This document shows positions 42,139 through 54,347 of a DNA stretch of 64,000 nt, piece after piece. Source of the DNA: Archangiaceae bacterium (GTDB lineage: Bacteria > Myxococcota > Myxococcia > Myxococcales > Myxococcaceae). The stretch spans positions 62,001 through 126,000 of the forward strand of contig JADJNS010000027.1 of NCBI GenBank assembly GCA_016714225.1, read 5' to 3'. Position 1 is the first letter of the stretch, and the number at the start of each line of letters is the position of its first letter. The notes beneath the pieces are model-generated. The model was not told the DNA's origin. It was given only the letters and a program-made list of their open reading frames with translations, and searched no databases. Made by a program: the position numbers and the translations under genes.

Positions 42139-43194
42139 TCACTTCGCGGCGGCGGCGAGGTCGACCACCCGCACCGTGAGACCGTCGGTGATCAGCGCGC
42201 GGGTCGCGTCGGGGCTCAGCGCGGCGAACGGCAGCCCCGAGGCCTGCACGCTCTTGAGCACCTCGCGCTTCTCGACGTCGTAGAGCTTCACCGAGCCGTC
42301 GCCCGACGCCACCAGCGCGCGCTTGCCGTCGCTCGACAGCTGCACCGATGTCACCCCGGCCGCCTGCTGGTCGAGCTTGCCCAGCATGCGCCCACCGCGC
42401 GTGTCCCACAGCAGCGCAAACGGCTCGCCGCCGTTGAAGGTCGCCACCAGCGCCGCCGAGCCCGACACCGCGGCGTACGGCAGGTGCGGCGCGGTGGTGG
42501 TCTCCTTCACCTTCTTGCAGGCGGGAAAGGTGGTCAGGGCGAGGCTGCCCGAAGGCGAGGCGCTGACCACGCTCTTGCCCTGGTCGGTGAAGCCCACGGT
42601 GCGGCCGCGCAGCTCGCACACAGACTTCGCGTCGCTGACGATCGGGTAGATCTCGGCATTGCCCCCCGCCCCGCCCACCGCCAGCCACCTGCCGTCGGGG
42701 CTGAAGGCCAGCGAGCTGACCGCGTCGGGGTGGGCGCGCCGGCGCACCAGGGTGCCGCCTCTGGCGTCGAGCAGCCGCACCCCGAACGCGCGGTCGCCGG
42801 CCGCCACCAGGCCTCCGTCTGGAGAGATGGCCACCGCGGTCACCGCTTCGTCGCCCGGCCCGGCCGCCCAGAGCAGCTTCTTCTGCTCGAGATCCCAGTA
42901 ACGCACGCTGCGATCGAGCCCCGCGGTCACGCAGCGCTTGCCGCTCGCGTCGAAGGCCACCGAGAGAATCGACTCGGTGTGCCCCGACAGCAAGAGCTCG
43001 CTGCCCGGGCCGGCCATCACCTCGCCGCCCCTGGGCTCGGGCCGAAGGTGCGACGGCTCGAGCGGGTTCTCGCCCCCGTCCGACCGCGGCATCACGAACT
43101 TCTTGGGCGCGGGCAGCGGCACCGTCGCGGGGGCCTTCTCACCCTTGCAGGCGAGCGCCACGCACAGCAGCACGCAAGCGGCGGCACGTCTCAC
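42139..43194 (-). CDS. WD40-repeat lipoprotein
   Basis: 351 residues with a lipoprotein signal (MRRAAACVLLCVALACKG). A beta-propeller of about seven WD40-like blades follows, for example LLSGHTESILSVAFDASGK, TAVAISPDGGLVAAGD and SSLAFSPDGRWLAVGG. Several blades lack the terminal WD dipeptide. Such propellers are protein-interaction platforms in the periplasm. The ATG overlaps the moaC stop by 4 bp (ATGA), an odd operon partner for a cofactor gene. Confidence 0.85.
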   Translation of the reverse strand: MRRAAACVLLCVALACKGEKAPATVPLPAPKKFVMPRSDGGENPLEPSHLRPEPRGGEVMAGPGSELLLSGHTESILSVAFDASGKRCVTAGLDRSVRYWDLEQKKLLWAAGPGDEAVTAVAISPDGGLVAAGDRAFGVRLLDARGGTLVRRRAHPDAVSSLAFSPDGRWLAVGGAGGNAEIYPIVSDAKSVCELRGRTVGFTDQGKSVVSASPSGSLALTTFPACKKVKETTTAPHLPYAAVSGSAALVATFNGGEPFALLWDTRGGRMLGKLDQQAAGVTSVQLSSDGKRALVASGDGSVKLYDVEKREVLKSVQASGLPFAALSPDATRALITDGLTVRVVDLAAAAK

Positions 43195-43715
43195 CGGCGA
43201 CCCTTGCGGCGAAGCCCCCGGCCGCGGCGCGGCTTGCCCGCCTCGACCAGCCGGCGCTCTTTGAGGCGCTGCTGACCTTCTTCACGACGGGTCCACGTGC
43301 CCGAGCGGCCGCCGCTCTTGTGCTCGAGCTTCACGTGCTCGATGACCATGCCGCGGTCGCTCGACTTGAGCATGTCGTAGACGGTCAGCGCGGCCGCGGT
43401 GACGGCGGTGAGGGCCTCCATCTCGACCCCGGTGCGATCGACGGTCTTCACCTGGGCCCGCACCTCGACCCCGACGGTGACCGGCCGCACCTCGACCTCG
43501 ACCGACGAGAGCGCGATGGGGTGGCACAGCGGCACCAGGTCGGGAGTGCGCTTGGCCGCCATCACTCCGGCGAGCCGGGCGGCCGCGATGACGTCGCCCT
43601 TCTCGACCTCGCCGGCGCGAATCTTCGCCAGGGTCGCGGGGAGCATGCGCACCCGGGCGACCGCGACCGCGACGCGCTCGGTCTTGGGCTTCTCCCCGAT
43701 GTCGACCATGCGCAT
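43191..43715 (-). CDS. moaC: Cyclic pyranopterin monophosphate synthase
   Basis: 174 residues. MoaC with MoaA converts GTP to cyclic pyranopterin monophosphate for molybdenum cofactor. All signatures are present: VDIGEKPKTERVA, LVPLCHPIAL, VDRTGVEMEALTAV, YDMLKSSDRGM, and LEHKSGGRSG. A basic tail of about 30 residues (LKERRLVEAGKPRRGRGLRR) extends beyond the usual end. No other mo genes are close by. Confidence 0.96.
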   Translation of the reverse strand: MRMVDIGEKPKTERVAVAVARVRMLPATLAKIRAGEVEKGDVIAAARLAGVMAAKRTPDLVPLCHPIALSSVEVEVRPVTVGVEVRAQVKTVDRTGVEMEALTAVTAAALTVYDMLKSSDRGMVIEHVKLEHKSGGRSGTWTRREEGQQRLKERRLVEAGKPRRGRGLRRKGRR

Positions 43716-43727
43716 CGTCTTGCGCGG

Positions 43728-44654
43728 TCAGTCGTTGAGGATGAACTTGCGCGGGTTCTGCGCGATGCCGTTGACGCGAACTTCGTAGTGCAGGTGCGGG
43801 CCGGTGCTGCGGCCGGTGTTGCCCAGGCCGGCGATGGGAGTGCCGCGCTTCACCTTCTCGCCCGCCTTCACCTTCACCGTGGCGAGGTGGCCGTAGCGGG
43901 TCTTGATGCCGTAGCCATGATCGATGACCAGCACGTTGCCGTAGCCGCCCTCGAGGCCCGAGAACACCACCGTGCCGTCGGAGGGCGCGATGACCTCTTT
44001 GCCGTGGGGGCCGGCGATGTCCATGCCGGCGTGCATCACGCGCTCGGAGGTATACGGATCCAACCGGACGCCGAAGTCGGAGGTCACCCAGCCGCGGGTG
44101 GGCCACACGCTCGGCACCGAGGCGAGCATGAAGCGCTGGTCTTGGAAGTAGGCCTGCAGCTCTTGAAGGCTCTGCTCCTGACGGGTGGCCTCGGCAGAGA
44201 GCTTGTCGAGCTTCTCGGAGAGCGCCTTGGGCGTCTCGGTCGGCTTGGGGCGCACGAACGGGTTGTCGCCGTTGGTGCCCGGCACCTGGTTCTGCGGCTC
44301 GGTCTCGGTGGGCCCCATCGCCAGGTTGCGCTGGGGGTCGGAGAGCAGCGTGATGGCGCGCAGCTTCTGGTCGAAGCGCTCGACGCGATCGAGCGTGCCG
44401 CCCATGTGCTCGACCTTCTCGGAGATGGAGCGGAGCTCGGCCTTGAGGGCCAGGTTCTCGTCGCGCAGGTTGCGGTTCTCGGAGGCGTCTTTGGCGACGA
44501 AGAAATAATGCACGGCTCCGGCGGCGACGATAGTGATGACCACCGCGGTGGCGATGGCGGCCTGGAGCAGCCACTTCTTCTTGAAGTGATACCGGCGGAC
44601 TTCGGCGGTGGCCTGATCGGGTACGACGATCAGCGTGAATGTCTCGTTCGCCAC
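43728..44654 (-). CDS. M23-family peptidase (LytM), membrane-anchored
   Basis: 308 residues, GTG start. A short cytoplasmic N-terminus and one span (AAIATAVVITIVAAGAVHYFF, about 33-53) lead to a coiled coil (LRDENLALKAELRSISEKVE and LSEKLDKLSAEATRQEQSLQ) and a C-terminal LytM domain with zinc ligands HAGMDIAG and HLHYEV, plus the RYGHL motif. Catalytic residues look complete, so it could cut peptidoglycan cross-links; its MepM/NlpD-like shape also fits a divisome regulator. It lies 12 bp upstream of moaC. Confidence 0.93.
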   Translation of the reverse strand: MANETFTLIVVPDQATAEVRRYHFKKKWLLQAAIATAVVITIVAAGAVHYFFVAKDASENRNLRDENLALKAELRSISEKVEHMGGTLDRVERFDQKLRAITLLSDPQRNLAMGPTETEPQNQVPGTNGDNPFVRPKPTETPKALSEKLDKLSAEATRQEQSLQELQAYFQDQRFMLASVPSVWPTRGWVTSDFGVRLDPYTSERVMHAGMDIAGPHGKEVIAPSDGTVVFSGLEGGYGNVLVIDHGYGIKTRYGHLATVKVKAGEKVKRGTPIAGLGNTGRSTGPHLHYEVRVNGIAQNPRKFILND

Positions 44655-44730
44655 CAGCGCTCCCGTCTAGACGTGCGTTCGCCGCGCAGAGTGTCGCAAC
44701 AGCGGTCGCGACGCAAGTATAAACACCGGT

Positions 44731-45492
44731 TCAGGCTACGGTTTTTACGACGATGACGGTGATGTTGTCATCACCGCCCCGCTCGTTGGCGAGCTCGATC
44801 AGCTTCTTCGGCGCATCTTTGATGTCGGATGAACCGGAGATGATCTCTCTGATCTCTTTGTCGTCGACCAGGTTGGCCAGGCCGTCGGAGCAGAGAATGA
44901 AGGCGTCGTTCTGCTCGGCGAGCAGGCCCATCACGTCGACCTGCACTTCTTCTTCGAAGCCGACCGACCGGGTGATGATGTTCTTGTAGCGGCTGTGCTT
45001 GGCCTCGTCGGGCGTGATCATGCCCGCCTTGATCTGCTCGTTGACCAGCGAATGGTCTTCGCTGATCTGCTGAATCAGATCGCCGCGCACCAGGTAGGCC
45101 CGGCTGTCACCGACGTGGGCGAAGAGCGCGTGGTTGCCCTTCACCAACAGCGAGATGACGGTGGTGCCCATGCCGTTGAGGCGCGGATCATCTTGGGCGG
45201 CCTTGAAGATCTCGATGCAGGCCTTCTCGACGGCGCTGCGCAAAAACTCGGGCAGCGGAGAGTCTTGGAGGTTGGTCTCACCCTTGAACGGGTTGTCTCC
45301 GACCTCGCGCGCCGAGCGCAGCTCGCGGTCGATGGTCTCGACGGCGATGCGCGACGCGGTGCCACCGCCCGCGTGACCACCCATGCCGTCAGCGACCACA
45401 TAAAGCTGCAGCTCCTCGTCGATCAGGAAGCTGTCTTCGTTGTGGTTGCGCTTGCGGCCGACGTCCGTCAGCCCGGCTGACACGACCTTCAT
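44731..45492 (-). CDS. PP2C-type Ser/Thr phosphatase
   Basis: 253 residues. Metal-binding motifs of the bacterial PP2C/PppA-Stp group are all present: KRNHNEDSF, VADGMGGHAGG, GMGTTV, HVGDSRAYL, SEDHSLVNEQ, LCSDGL, and GGDDNITVIVV. It is the natural counterpart of Ser/Thr kinases such as the one at 24.8 kb. A long insert (AREVGDNPFKGETNLQDSPL) sits between motifs, as in some deltaproteobacterial members. A GGAGGG ribosome-binding site precedes the start. Monocistronic or first of the M23-moaC-WD40 group (76 bp gap). Confidence 0.95.
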   Translation of the reverse strand: MKVVSAGLTDVGRKRNHNEDSFLIDEELQLYVVADGMGGHAGGGTASRIAVETIDRELRSAREVGDNPFKGETNLQDSPLPEFLRSAVEKACIEIFKAAQDDPRLNGMGTTVISLLVKGNHALFAHVGDSRAYLVRGDLIQQISEDHSLVNEQIKAGMITPDEAKHSRYKNIITRSVGFEEEVQVDVMGLLAEQNDAFILCSDGLANLVDDKEIREIISGSSDIKDAPKKLIELANERGGDDNITVIVVKTVA

Positions 45493-45582
45493 CGGCTGCG
45501 CACCCTCCGCCTCACGCGCGCGACGTTAAGCGAGTGAAAGTGACAGGGCAAGGATCGCGTTGTGCCCCATTGCGCTTCTTTG

Positions 45583-47265
45583 TCAGGCCGCGCGAGACCG
45601 ACTGCGCCGGGGCGCCCGGCGCGCCGCCTGAAGCAGCGCCTGGGCCGCCCCCACCGCCTGCTGGGAAATCTCGACGCCCGAGAGCATGCGCGCCAGCTCT
45701 CGCTCGCGCGCCGCCACGTCGGCGAGCGCGTTGACCACCGAGCGGGTGCGCCCCCGGCTGGTGCCCTTCTCGATGTGGAGGTGCTGATCAGCATGCGCCG
45801 CGACCTGAGGCAGGTGGGTGACGCAGAGCACCTGCCGCCGCTCGCTGACCTCGCGCAAGAGCCGCCCCACCGCGTCGGCCACCGCCCCCCCCACCCCGGC
45901 GTCGGCCTCGTCGAACACGCAGGTGCACGCATCGTCGTCGGCGAGCGCCGAGCGCAGGGCCAGCATCAGGCGCGAGGCCTCGCCGCCCGAGGCGACCTTC
46001 TGCAGCGGCCGCGCAGGCTCGCCGGGGTTGGCCGAGAACCACAGCTCGACGGCGTCGGCGCCATGGGGGCCCAGCTCGGCCGGCGACACCCGGGCCTCGA
46101 ACACCCCCTTGCCGATGGAGAGCCGCGCGAGCCGCTCCCGCACCGCCTGCTCGACCAGCTTCGCCGCCTTCTTGCGCGCCTGGCTGAGCGGGCCCGCGGC
46201 GGCCGACACCCTGTTTCTCTGGGCGTTGCGCTCGGCCTCGAGCGAGGCCCGCCGCTCACCGCGGGAGCGGAGCTCGGTCAGCTTCGCCTCGAGCTCGCCC
46301 TTCTTGGCCACCACCGCCTCGAGCGGCGCGGCGTGCTTCTTACAGAGCCGCTTCAGCGCCTCGAGGCGATCTTCGACCTCGTGGAGCCGGTTGGGGTCGG
46401 CCTCGATGCCCGACGCGTAGCGGGTGACCGCGCGCACCGCTTCGTCGAGCTCGCACTGAAGCCCCACCAGGCGCTCTCTGATCGTCCCCACCGAGGGATC
46501 ACTGCGCTCGGCGTCGACCAGCTGGCCGATGCAGTGCCCCAGCAGCTCGGTCGCCGAGCTCTCGCGGGCACAGAGCGCGTCTTCGACCTCGGCGGCCGCC
46601 GACTTCAAGCGCTCGGCGGCGGCCAGCCGCTTCCGTACCACCTCGAGCTCGAGATCTTCGCCGGCCCGGGGGCCCACCTTCTCGATCTCGTCGATCTGGA
46701 ACTCGAGAAAGTCGGCCTGCGCGGCGAACTGGGCGTCGTCGCCGCCCAAAGCCTGGAGCTGGGTCTCGAGCTCTTGCAGCCTCGCCCACTCGGCGCGCAG
46801 CTCGGCGACCGAGACCTTGCCGGCGCGGTCGATGAGCGGCAGGTGTGCCGAGGGCTCGAGCAGCGCCATGTGCTCGTGCTGGCCGGCGAGCTCGACCTGG
46901 CCGTGCATCAGCCGGGCGAGCACGCCCACTGCGGTGAGCGCGCCGTTGACGTGCACCCGCGCGCGCCCGCTGCGGGGCACCACCCGGCGAATCACCACCT
47001 CGGGCCCCAGGTCGGGCAGGCCCAGCGCGTCGAGGCGCTCGCGCATGGCGTCGGTGCGCTCGAGCACCCCCTCGACCACCGCCTCTTCTGCGCCGGCGCG
47101 TATCACCTCGCCTTCGGCGCGCCCGCCGAGCAGCAGGCTGAGGGCGCCGAGCAGCATCGACTTGCCCGCCCCCGTCTCGCCGGTGAGCACGGTGAGCCCG
47201 GGCCCAAAGGTCACTTCCGCTTCTTCCAGTACTCCGAAATCGGTCAGCCTCAGTGTGAGCAGCAT
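45583..47265 (-). CDS. recN: DNA repair ATPase RecN
   Basis: 560 residues, an SMC-like protein for double-strand break repair. N-terminal FGVLEEAEVTFGPGLTVLTG and Walker A GETGAGKSM, long helical arms in the middle (LRAEWARLQELETQLQ, EDRLEALKRLCKKHAAPLE), and C-terminal KVASGGEASRLMLALRS signature with VFDEADAGVGGAVADAVG Walker B and LCVTHLPQVAAHADQHL. Length is normal for RecN. A strong AGGAGGG ribosome-binding site precedes the ATG, and an SOS-like palindrome lies just above it. Confidence 0.96.
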   Translation of the reverse strand: MLLTLRLTDFGVLEEAEVTFGPGLTVLTGETGAGKSMLLGALSLLLGGRAEGEVIRAGAEEAVVEGVLERTDAMRERLDALGLPDLGPEVVIRRVVPRSGRARVHVNGALTAVGVLARLMHGQVELAGQHEHMALLEPSAHLPLIDRAGKVSVAELRAEWARLQELETQLQALGGDDAQFAAQADFLEFQIDEIEKVGPRAGEDLELEVVRKRLAAAERLKSAAAEVEDALCARESSATELLGHCIGQLVDAERSDPSVGTIRERLVGLQCELDEAVRAVTRYASGIEADPNRLHEVEDRLEALKRLCKKHAAPLEAVVAKKGELEAKLTELRSRGERRASLEAERNAQRNRVSAAAGPLSQARKKAAKLVEQAVRERLARLSIGKGVFEARVSPAELGPHGADAVELWFSANPGEPARPLQKVASGGEASRLMLALRSALADDDACTCVFDEADAGVGGAVADAVGRLLREVSERRQVLCVTHLPQVAAHADQHLHIEKGTSRGRTRSVVNALADVAARERELARMLSGVEISQQAVGAAQALLQAARRAPRRSRSRAA

Positions 47266-47277
47266 GGTCCCTCCTGA

Positions 47278-47297
47278 TACTGAACGTATTATCAGTA
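47278..47297 (-). promoter_or_regulatory. LexA-like SOS operator of recN
   Basis: Read toward recN the site is TACTGATAATACGTTCAGTA, a near-palindrome whose core CTGATAATACGTTCAGT matches 14 of 17 positions of the myxobacterial LexA motif as I recall it and keeps the GTTCAG half exactly. It ends 12 nt before the ATG, just upstream of the ribosome-binding site. recN is SOS-controlled in many bacteria. Confidence 0.7.
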
Positions 47298-47328
47298 GGG
47301 GCTGACATCGAAAGCAAGCACCCGATTT

Positions 47329-47577
47329 CTACCGGGTCGATCTGACACCGGCATCGAAACTTCCGCGGGTGACGATGCGGTGGCTCTCGACGATCCACCC
47401 GGCGAGCGCCTTGGGCGGGGCCTCGCCTTCGCCGAACTTCACGGTGGCCCAGCCCGTCTTGCCGAGCGTGATGCCCGGCGCCGGCTGCTTCAGCTTCAGG
47501 CGGACGCTCACGATGCCCTTGCTGACGCCGGCGAAGACGAAGACGTCTTTGCCGACCGCCCTCGCCGCGAAGCTGCG
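47329..47577 (-). pseudogene. MmcQ/YjbR-family remnant lacking its N-terminus
   Basis: The frame directly after the TAG stop of the PA14 gene stays open for 82 codons and encodes KDVFVFAGVSKGIVSVRLK, then LGKTGWATVKFGEGE and VESHRIVTRGS, the C-terminal two thirds of a YjbR-like (DUF419) protein. The first 30-40 residues of the family are missing and the only start is GTG at 47511. So it looks like a gene whose 5' part was replaced by the PA14 gene, in the same frame. Confidence 0.55.
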
Positions 47578-48837
47578 CTAATTTCGGGTCATGGCGGCGG
47601 CGGGCACGAGCCCCATCGAGACGCCCGGCGCCGACCAATACCAGCTGATGCTCGCCGGGCCGTCGACCTGCTTGTAGTCGAGGCGCACGCGCACCCGCTG
47701 CCCGGCGGTCAGCGAGACGGTGCCGGTGTTGGTGACCGCGGCAGTGTGGGAGCTCCAGTCGTTGATCAAGCTCTGCCCGTCGACCCACAGGCGCACGCCG
47801 TCGTTGGCGATGGTGGTGAAGGTGAAGTTGCCAGAGACGGGCGGCAGCAGGGTGCCTGTCCACCGCACGCTGTACGCGGTCAGGCTGGTGACGATGCCGT
47901 TGCCGCTCGTCGTCCAGATGTAGTCGATGGGGGCGTCGCCTCGAACGGCACGCAGGCCGGTGAGATCGTCGCGGGTGAAGTAGTCGCCCCACAAGATTCC
48001 GGTCACCAGGCCCGAGACCATGAACGCCGAAGAGGGCATCACCTGCTTGGGCAGCCCGGGCGCCGACCACGAGAGCTGCACCGACGCGTTCTGGGTGTTC
48101 TCCTGGTACTCGACGCGGAAGTCGTAGTTCGAGCCGGCGGTGAGATCCATCGTGCCGCTGAGCTCGGTCAGGCCGCTGCCGCCCCAGTTGTCGACGATGA
48201 CGTTGCCGTGCACCCACAGCCGGTAGCCATCGTCGCCCTTCACGTAGAACGTGTACGTGCCGGTGACCGGAGCCACCAGTCGCCCCGTCCACCGCACCGA
48301 GAAGCCGTCGGAGGGGATGCCCGAGATGGGCACACCGGCAGCCCAGTCGAAGTTGATGTTCGGGTCGACGCGCTCGACGGCCGGCGCCGACATCGGCTCA
48401 CGTGAGCTGAAGTACTCGCCGCGAAGCCCCGAGTTGCCGGCGCTGCCGCCGGCCCCACCGGTGCCGCCCGCCGCGCCGCCGCTGCTGCCGCCCGCCGCGC
48501 CGCCGCTGCTGCCGCCCGACATGCCGCCCATGCCGCCGCCTTCGCCGCCACCCGACATGCCGGCGCTGCCGCCGCCCGCGGCGCCTGCGTCGGGCATCAG
48601 CACCACGCACTGCTGCTCGATGCAGCTGCCCGCGCTGCCGCAGTCTTGGCACGTGTCGCCGCCGTGCCCGCAGGCGCGAACCAGCTGGCCCCTCTGACAC
48701 ACGCCGTCGGCGCTGCAGCAGCCGTCACAGTTCGACGGCAGGCAGCGCACGCTCACCGGGCCGCACGAGAGCGCGACCAGGGCCGAAAGCCCTGCGCTGG
48801 TCGCGAACACCCAGACCGACGTCCTCATGTGCATCAT
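47578..48837 (-). CDS. Secreted protein with two PA14 domains
   Basis: About 419 residues (start at ATG 48837 or one of the next two ATGs). A signal peptide (RTSVWVFATSAGLSALVALSC) with a lipobox-like end is followed by a Cys-rich segment (CLPSNCDGCCSADGVC), a Gly/Ser/Ala linker of about 60 residues with GGSSGGAAGG repeats, and two PA14 beta-sandwiches (LRGEYFSSREPMSAPAVERV with GDDGYRLWVHGNVIVDNW; ILWGDYFTRDDLTGLRAVRG with NDGVRLWVDGQSLINDW). PA14 domains bind sugars or act as pro-domains. Likely an adhesin-like surface lipoprotein. Confidence 0.87.
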   Translation of the reverse strand: MMHMRTSVWVFATSAGLSALVALSCGPVSVRCLPSNCDGCCSADGVCQRGQLVRACGHGGDTCQDCGSAGSCIEQQCVVLMPDAGAAGGGSAGMSGGGEGGGMGGMSGGSSGGAAGGSSGGAAGGTGGAGGSAGNSGLRGEYFSSREPMSAPAVERVDPNINFDWAAGVPISGIPSDGFSVRWTGRLVAPVTGTYTFYVKGDDGYRLWVHGNVIVDNWGGSGLTELSGTMDLTAGSNYDFRVEYQENTQNASVQLSWSAPGLPKQVMPSSAFMVSGLVTGILWGDYFTRDDLTGLRAVRGDAPIDYIWTTSGNGIVTSLTAYSVRWTGTLLPPVSGNFTFTTIANDGVRLWVDGQSLINDWSSHTAAVTNTGTVSLTAGQRVRVRLDYKQVDGPASISWYWSAPGVSMGLVPAAAMTRN

Positions 48838-49226
48838 CACTCCGAAGCCGGACCCTGAGGGCAAGTTTACTTTGGGCGGCACCGTTGGGGCGGTGACTGG
48901 CGAGGGGGGCAAGCTCGCGCGACCGAGGTAACACCAGGTGCGAGCAAATTGCGACGACTGCGGCTGCTTCACCTCGAGGGCCTGCATGAATGGAAGCACC
49001 GGTTGCCCTGGCGGCCTCGCCGTCTTTGCTGAAGGTGCAGAGCAGGTCGAAGCGCTCGGGGTGAGCTCGGTTCTCGCGCACGCCGCTGCTGCCGGTGTGG
49101 TCGAGGCTCGAGCCGTTGAGCTTGAAGGGGTTGAACGCGCCCTTCTGCGGGTCGACCTTCACGGCCCCGAGGGCGAGCCGGCGCAATAGAACCAGTGTGG
49201 CCTCTACCGGGCGGTAGACTGGCGTG
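48838..49226. other. Divergent intergenic region, possible coding remnant
   Basis: 389 bp between the PA14 gene and the VWA gene. The minus strand at about 48965-49195 reads as natural-looking protein (VKVDPQKGAFNPFKLNGSSL, then ENRAHPERFDLLCTFSKDG) but has no fitting start and runs into both flanks. I do not recognise it. Promoters for both divergent genes should lie here, but I cannot point to convincing boxes. Confidence 0.3.
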
Positions 49227-51772
<2,546 letters not shown>

Positions 51773-51790
<18 letters not shown>

Positions 51791-53506
51791 GCGGCCCTGG
51801 CGAGCGCGCTGCTCTTCATCGCCTGCCAGTCGAGCCCGAGCGCTCCCCGCGACGTGGGGCACCTCGAGCAGGCCCTGGCGTGTGTCGACGCCGGCTGCGG
51901 CGACCCTCAGATTGACCCGTCGAACTGCGGCACCTGCGGCCATGTCTGCACGCTCTCGCAAGCGACGCCCGCCTGCCGCGGCGGCGCGTGCGTCGTCGGC
52001 GCCTGCGCGCCGGGCTACGCAGACGTCGACGGCAACCCGGCGAACGGCTGCGAGGCCAGCTGCGCCCCAGACGGAGGCCGCGAGCTCTGCGACGGCATCG
52101 ACAACGACTGCAACGGCTTCGTCGACGAAGGGTTCGACCTGCAGCGCGACGCGCACCACTGCGGCTCGTGCACGAACGACTGCGGGTCTGCCGCCAACAC
52201 GGTCGGCACGTGCAACAGCGGCTCATGCGGTGTGCGCCTCTGCGCGCCGGGCGCCTGGCCCATGCTCGACGGAGGCTGCGGCCTCTGCGTTCCCACGGGC
52301 CCCGAGACGTGCGACGGGCTCGACAACGACTGCAACGGCCTCGTCGACGACGCGCTCACCGCGGTTCCCACCCCGACCTCCGCGTGCGGCGTGGGCCCTG
52401 TCGCCACCGCGCCCGAGTGCACGACCCAGGTCGGCATCGCGTGCATGAACGGCGCGTGGAAGTGCACGTTCCCCCAGAACGTGTGCTCGAACGGTAACTG
52501 CGCAGCGCAGGCCGAGCTCTGCGACACGCTCGACAACAACTGTGACGGGCGCGTCAACGAGCTGTGGCCCGACTACGGGCGGCCCTGCGCCAGCGACGAC
52601 GGCCTGCCGGCGCCGGGGCACGGCGCCTGCCGCACGATCGGCACGTACACCTGCATGGGCAACGTCACCGCCTGCAGCGCGCTCAAGGCCGACTGCCTGA
52701 CCACGCCAGGCGGTTGCGTCGAGCAGTGTGACGGCGTCGACAACGACTGCGACGGGCTGATCGACGAGTCGTTCAACAACAAGGGCGCGAACAGCACGTA
52801 CTTCGTGAAGCCCGCAGTGACGCATGTGCAGATCAACCCGGGGGTGTGGATGTTCACGTACGAGGCGAGCCGCGTGCGCGCCGACTCGGTCAGCGCCGGC
52901 TACGGAGACGGCTACTCGACGAGCGCGCCCGCGGGCCGCACGTACGACCGCACCGTGGCGTGCTCGCTGGCGAATCACCAGCCGTGGACAGGCGTCACCG
53001 GCCTCGAGGCCGAGCAGACCTGCGCCGCTCAAGGCGGGCACATCTGCACGCCGACCGAGTGGCAGACCGGCTGCGCCGCGAAGCTCGCGCCGACGACCAG
53101 CTGCACCTGGGGCTACGGGCCAGCGGGTGCGGCCTGCACGTCGGGCTTCATCGCTGGCACGAAGTACTGCAACCTCGGCATGTCGTACGACGCCGACCCG
53201 GTACGCCCGGGCATTCAGGGCTCGGTGCTGCCCACCGCGTCGGGGAACCTGAAGGGCTGCTACGCCGACTGGAGCGGCGTGCTCGGCAACGTCGCCGGTG
53301 TCACCGACCACGTCTTCGACATGACCGGCAACGTGCGCGAGCTCACCAAGGCCGCCACCAACCAGTACGTCCTGATGGGCGGCAGCTACCTCACCGCGTC
53401 CGAGGGGGGCGCGAGCTGCAACAACACGTTCTACAACGTCGACCAGGCCTTCTCGTTCTCGGACACCGGCTTTCGCTGCTGCTTCTCGGCCGACCCGACG
53501 CAGTGA
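51773..53506 (+). CDS. Lipoprotein with MopE repeats and an FGE/SUMF1-like domain
   Basis: 577 residues from GTG 51773, chosen because a lipoprotein signal starts there (RRRRAALASALLFIACQSS); the same RRRR is the end of the upstream gene's MYXO-CTERM. Cys-rich segments (CGTCGHVCTL) alternate with four MopE-type motifs such as ELCDGIDNDCNGFVDEGF and EQCDGVDNDCDGLIDESF. The last 230 residues look like a formylglycine-generating-enzyme-type domain: EWQTGCAAK, YCNLGMSYD, VFDMTGNVRELTKA, LMGGSYLTASEGGASC and TGFRCC. The catalytic cysteine pair of true FGE is not obvious, so it is probably a binding or carbohydrate-active variant. Confidence 0.8.
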
Positions 53507-53623
53507 ACGGCCGGCAGGGCTCCCGTCTCCCGATGGCTCCATCTCCTCGACCGATGGTGCTCCGGGGAAACCCAGGGAGATTTGCTGGCGACGGTGGCCC
53601 TCTGTGTGTTTAGCCCGACGTCG

Positions 53624-54307
53624 ATGAAACGCGCTCTGCTGCTATTGACGCTCACCGCGGCGACCGCCGCGCACGCCGAGATCGAGCACCGTGGCCAGTG
53701 GTGGTGGCTCGCCTTCACCCAAGGCAAATTGGGGCCGATCGCGCGGGTGTACGTCGAAGCCCAGTCTCGCTTCGGCCTCACGCCTTCGTTTCGCCCCGAT
53801 GTGGTGATCCTGCGCGCCGCGCTCGGTGCCGAAGTCGTCGAAGGTCTGTCGCTGTGGCTGGGCTTCGGGTGGATCCCCTCTTGGGCCGACGCGTCGTTCG
53901 ACTCGGTCACCACCGGTGAGGGCCGCATCTACCAGCAGGTGCAGTACCAGCGTTCGTTCGGGGCGTTCGGCCTGCAACTGCGGCTGCGCTTCGAAGAGCG
54001 GCTCGTCTCGTCGGTGCGCGGCCCGCTGTTTCGACCGCGCCTGCTCGTGCGAGGCACCTGGCGCTTTCCCGATTCGCGCGCATTTCAGCTGGCGGCGCAG
54101 GACGAGGTGTTCGTGAACCTCAACGAACGGCCCGGCAGCTCGCCAGCCGGGTTCGATCAGAATCGCGCCTACGTCGGCGTCGGTTGGTGGCCGACCGCCG
54201 CGCTGCTGCTCGAGCTCGGCTACCAGCAGCAGCTGCTGCGCCGCGCCGACCCGTTGGCGCTGCGGCTGGGGCACACCCTGCTCTTGACCACCGCCTACAA
54301 CTTCTAG
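53624..54307 (+). CDS. DUF2490-family outer-membrane beta-barrel protein
   Basis: 227 residues with a clean signal peptide (MKRALLLLTLTAATAAHA) and alternating hydrophobic/polar strands ending in an aromatic residue (LLLTTAYNF), as in outer-membrane barrels. The strand sequence GQWWWLAFTQGKLG, RVYVEAQSRFG and QNRAYVGVGWWPTAALLLEL fits DUF2490. No partner genes point to its role. Confidence 0.83.
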   Translation: MKRALLLLTLTAATAAHAEIEHRGQWWWLAFTQGKLGPIARVYVEAQSRFGLTPSFRPDVVILRAALGAEVVEGLSLWLGFGWIPSWADASFDSVTTGEGRIYQQVQYQRSFGAFGLQLRLRFEERLVSSVRGPLFRPRLLVRGTWRFPDSRAFQLAAQDEVFVNLNERPGSSPAGFDQNRAYVGVGWWPTAALLLELGYQQQLLRRADPLALRLGHTLLLTTAYNF

Positions 54308-54347
54308 AGTTGGCTGCGCGGCCGCTTTGCCAGACCCCGCCGAAGAG

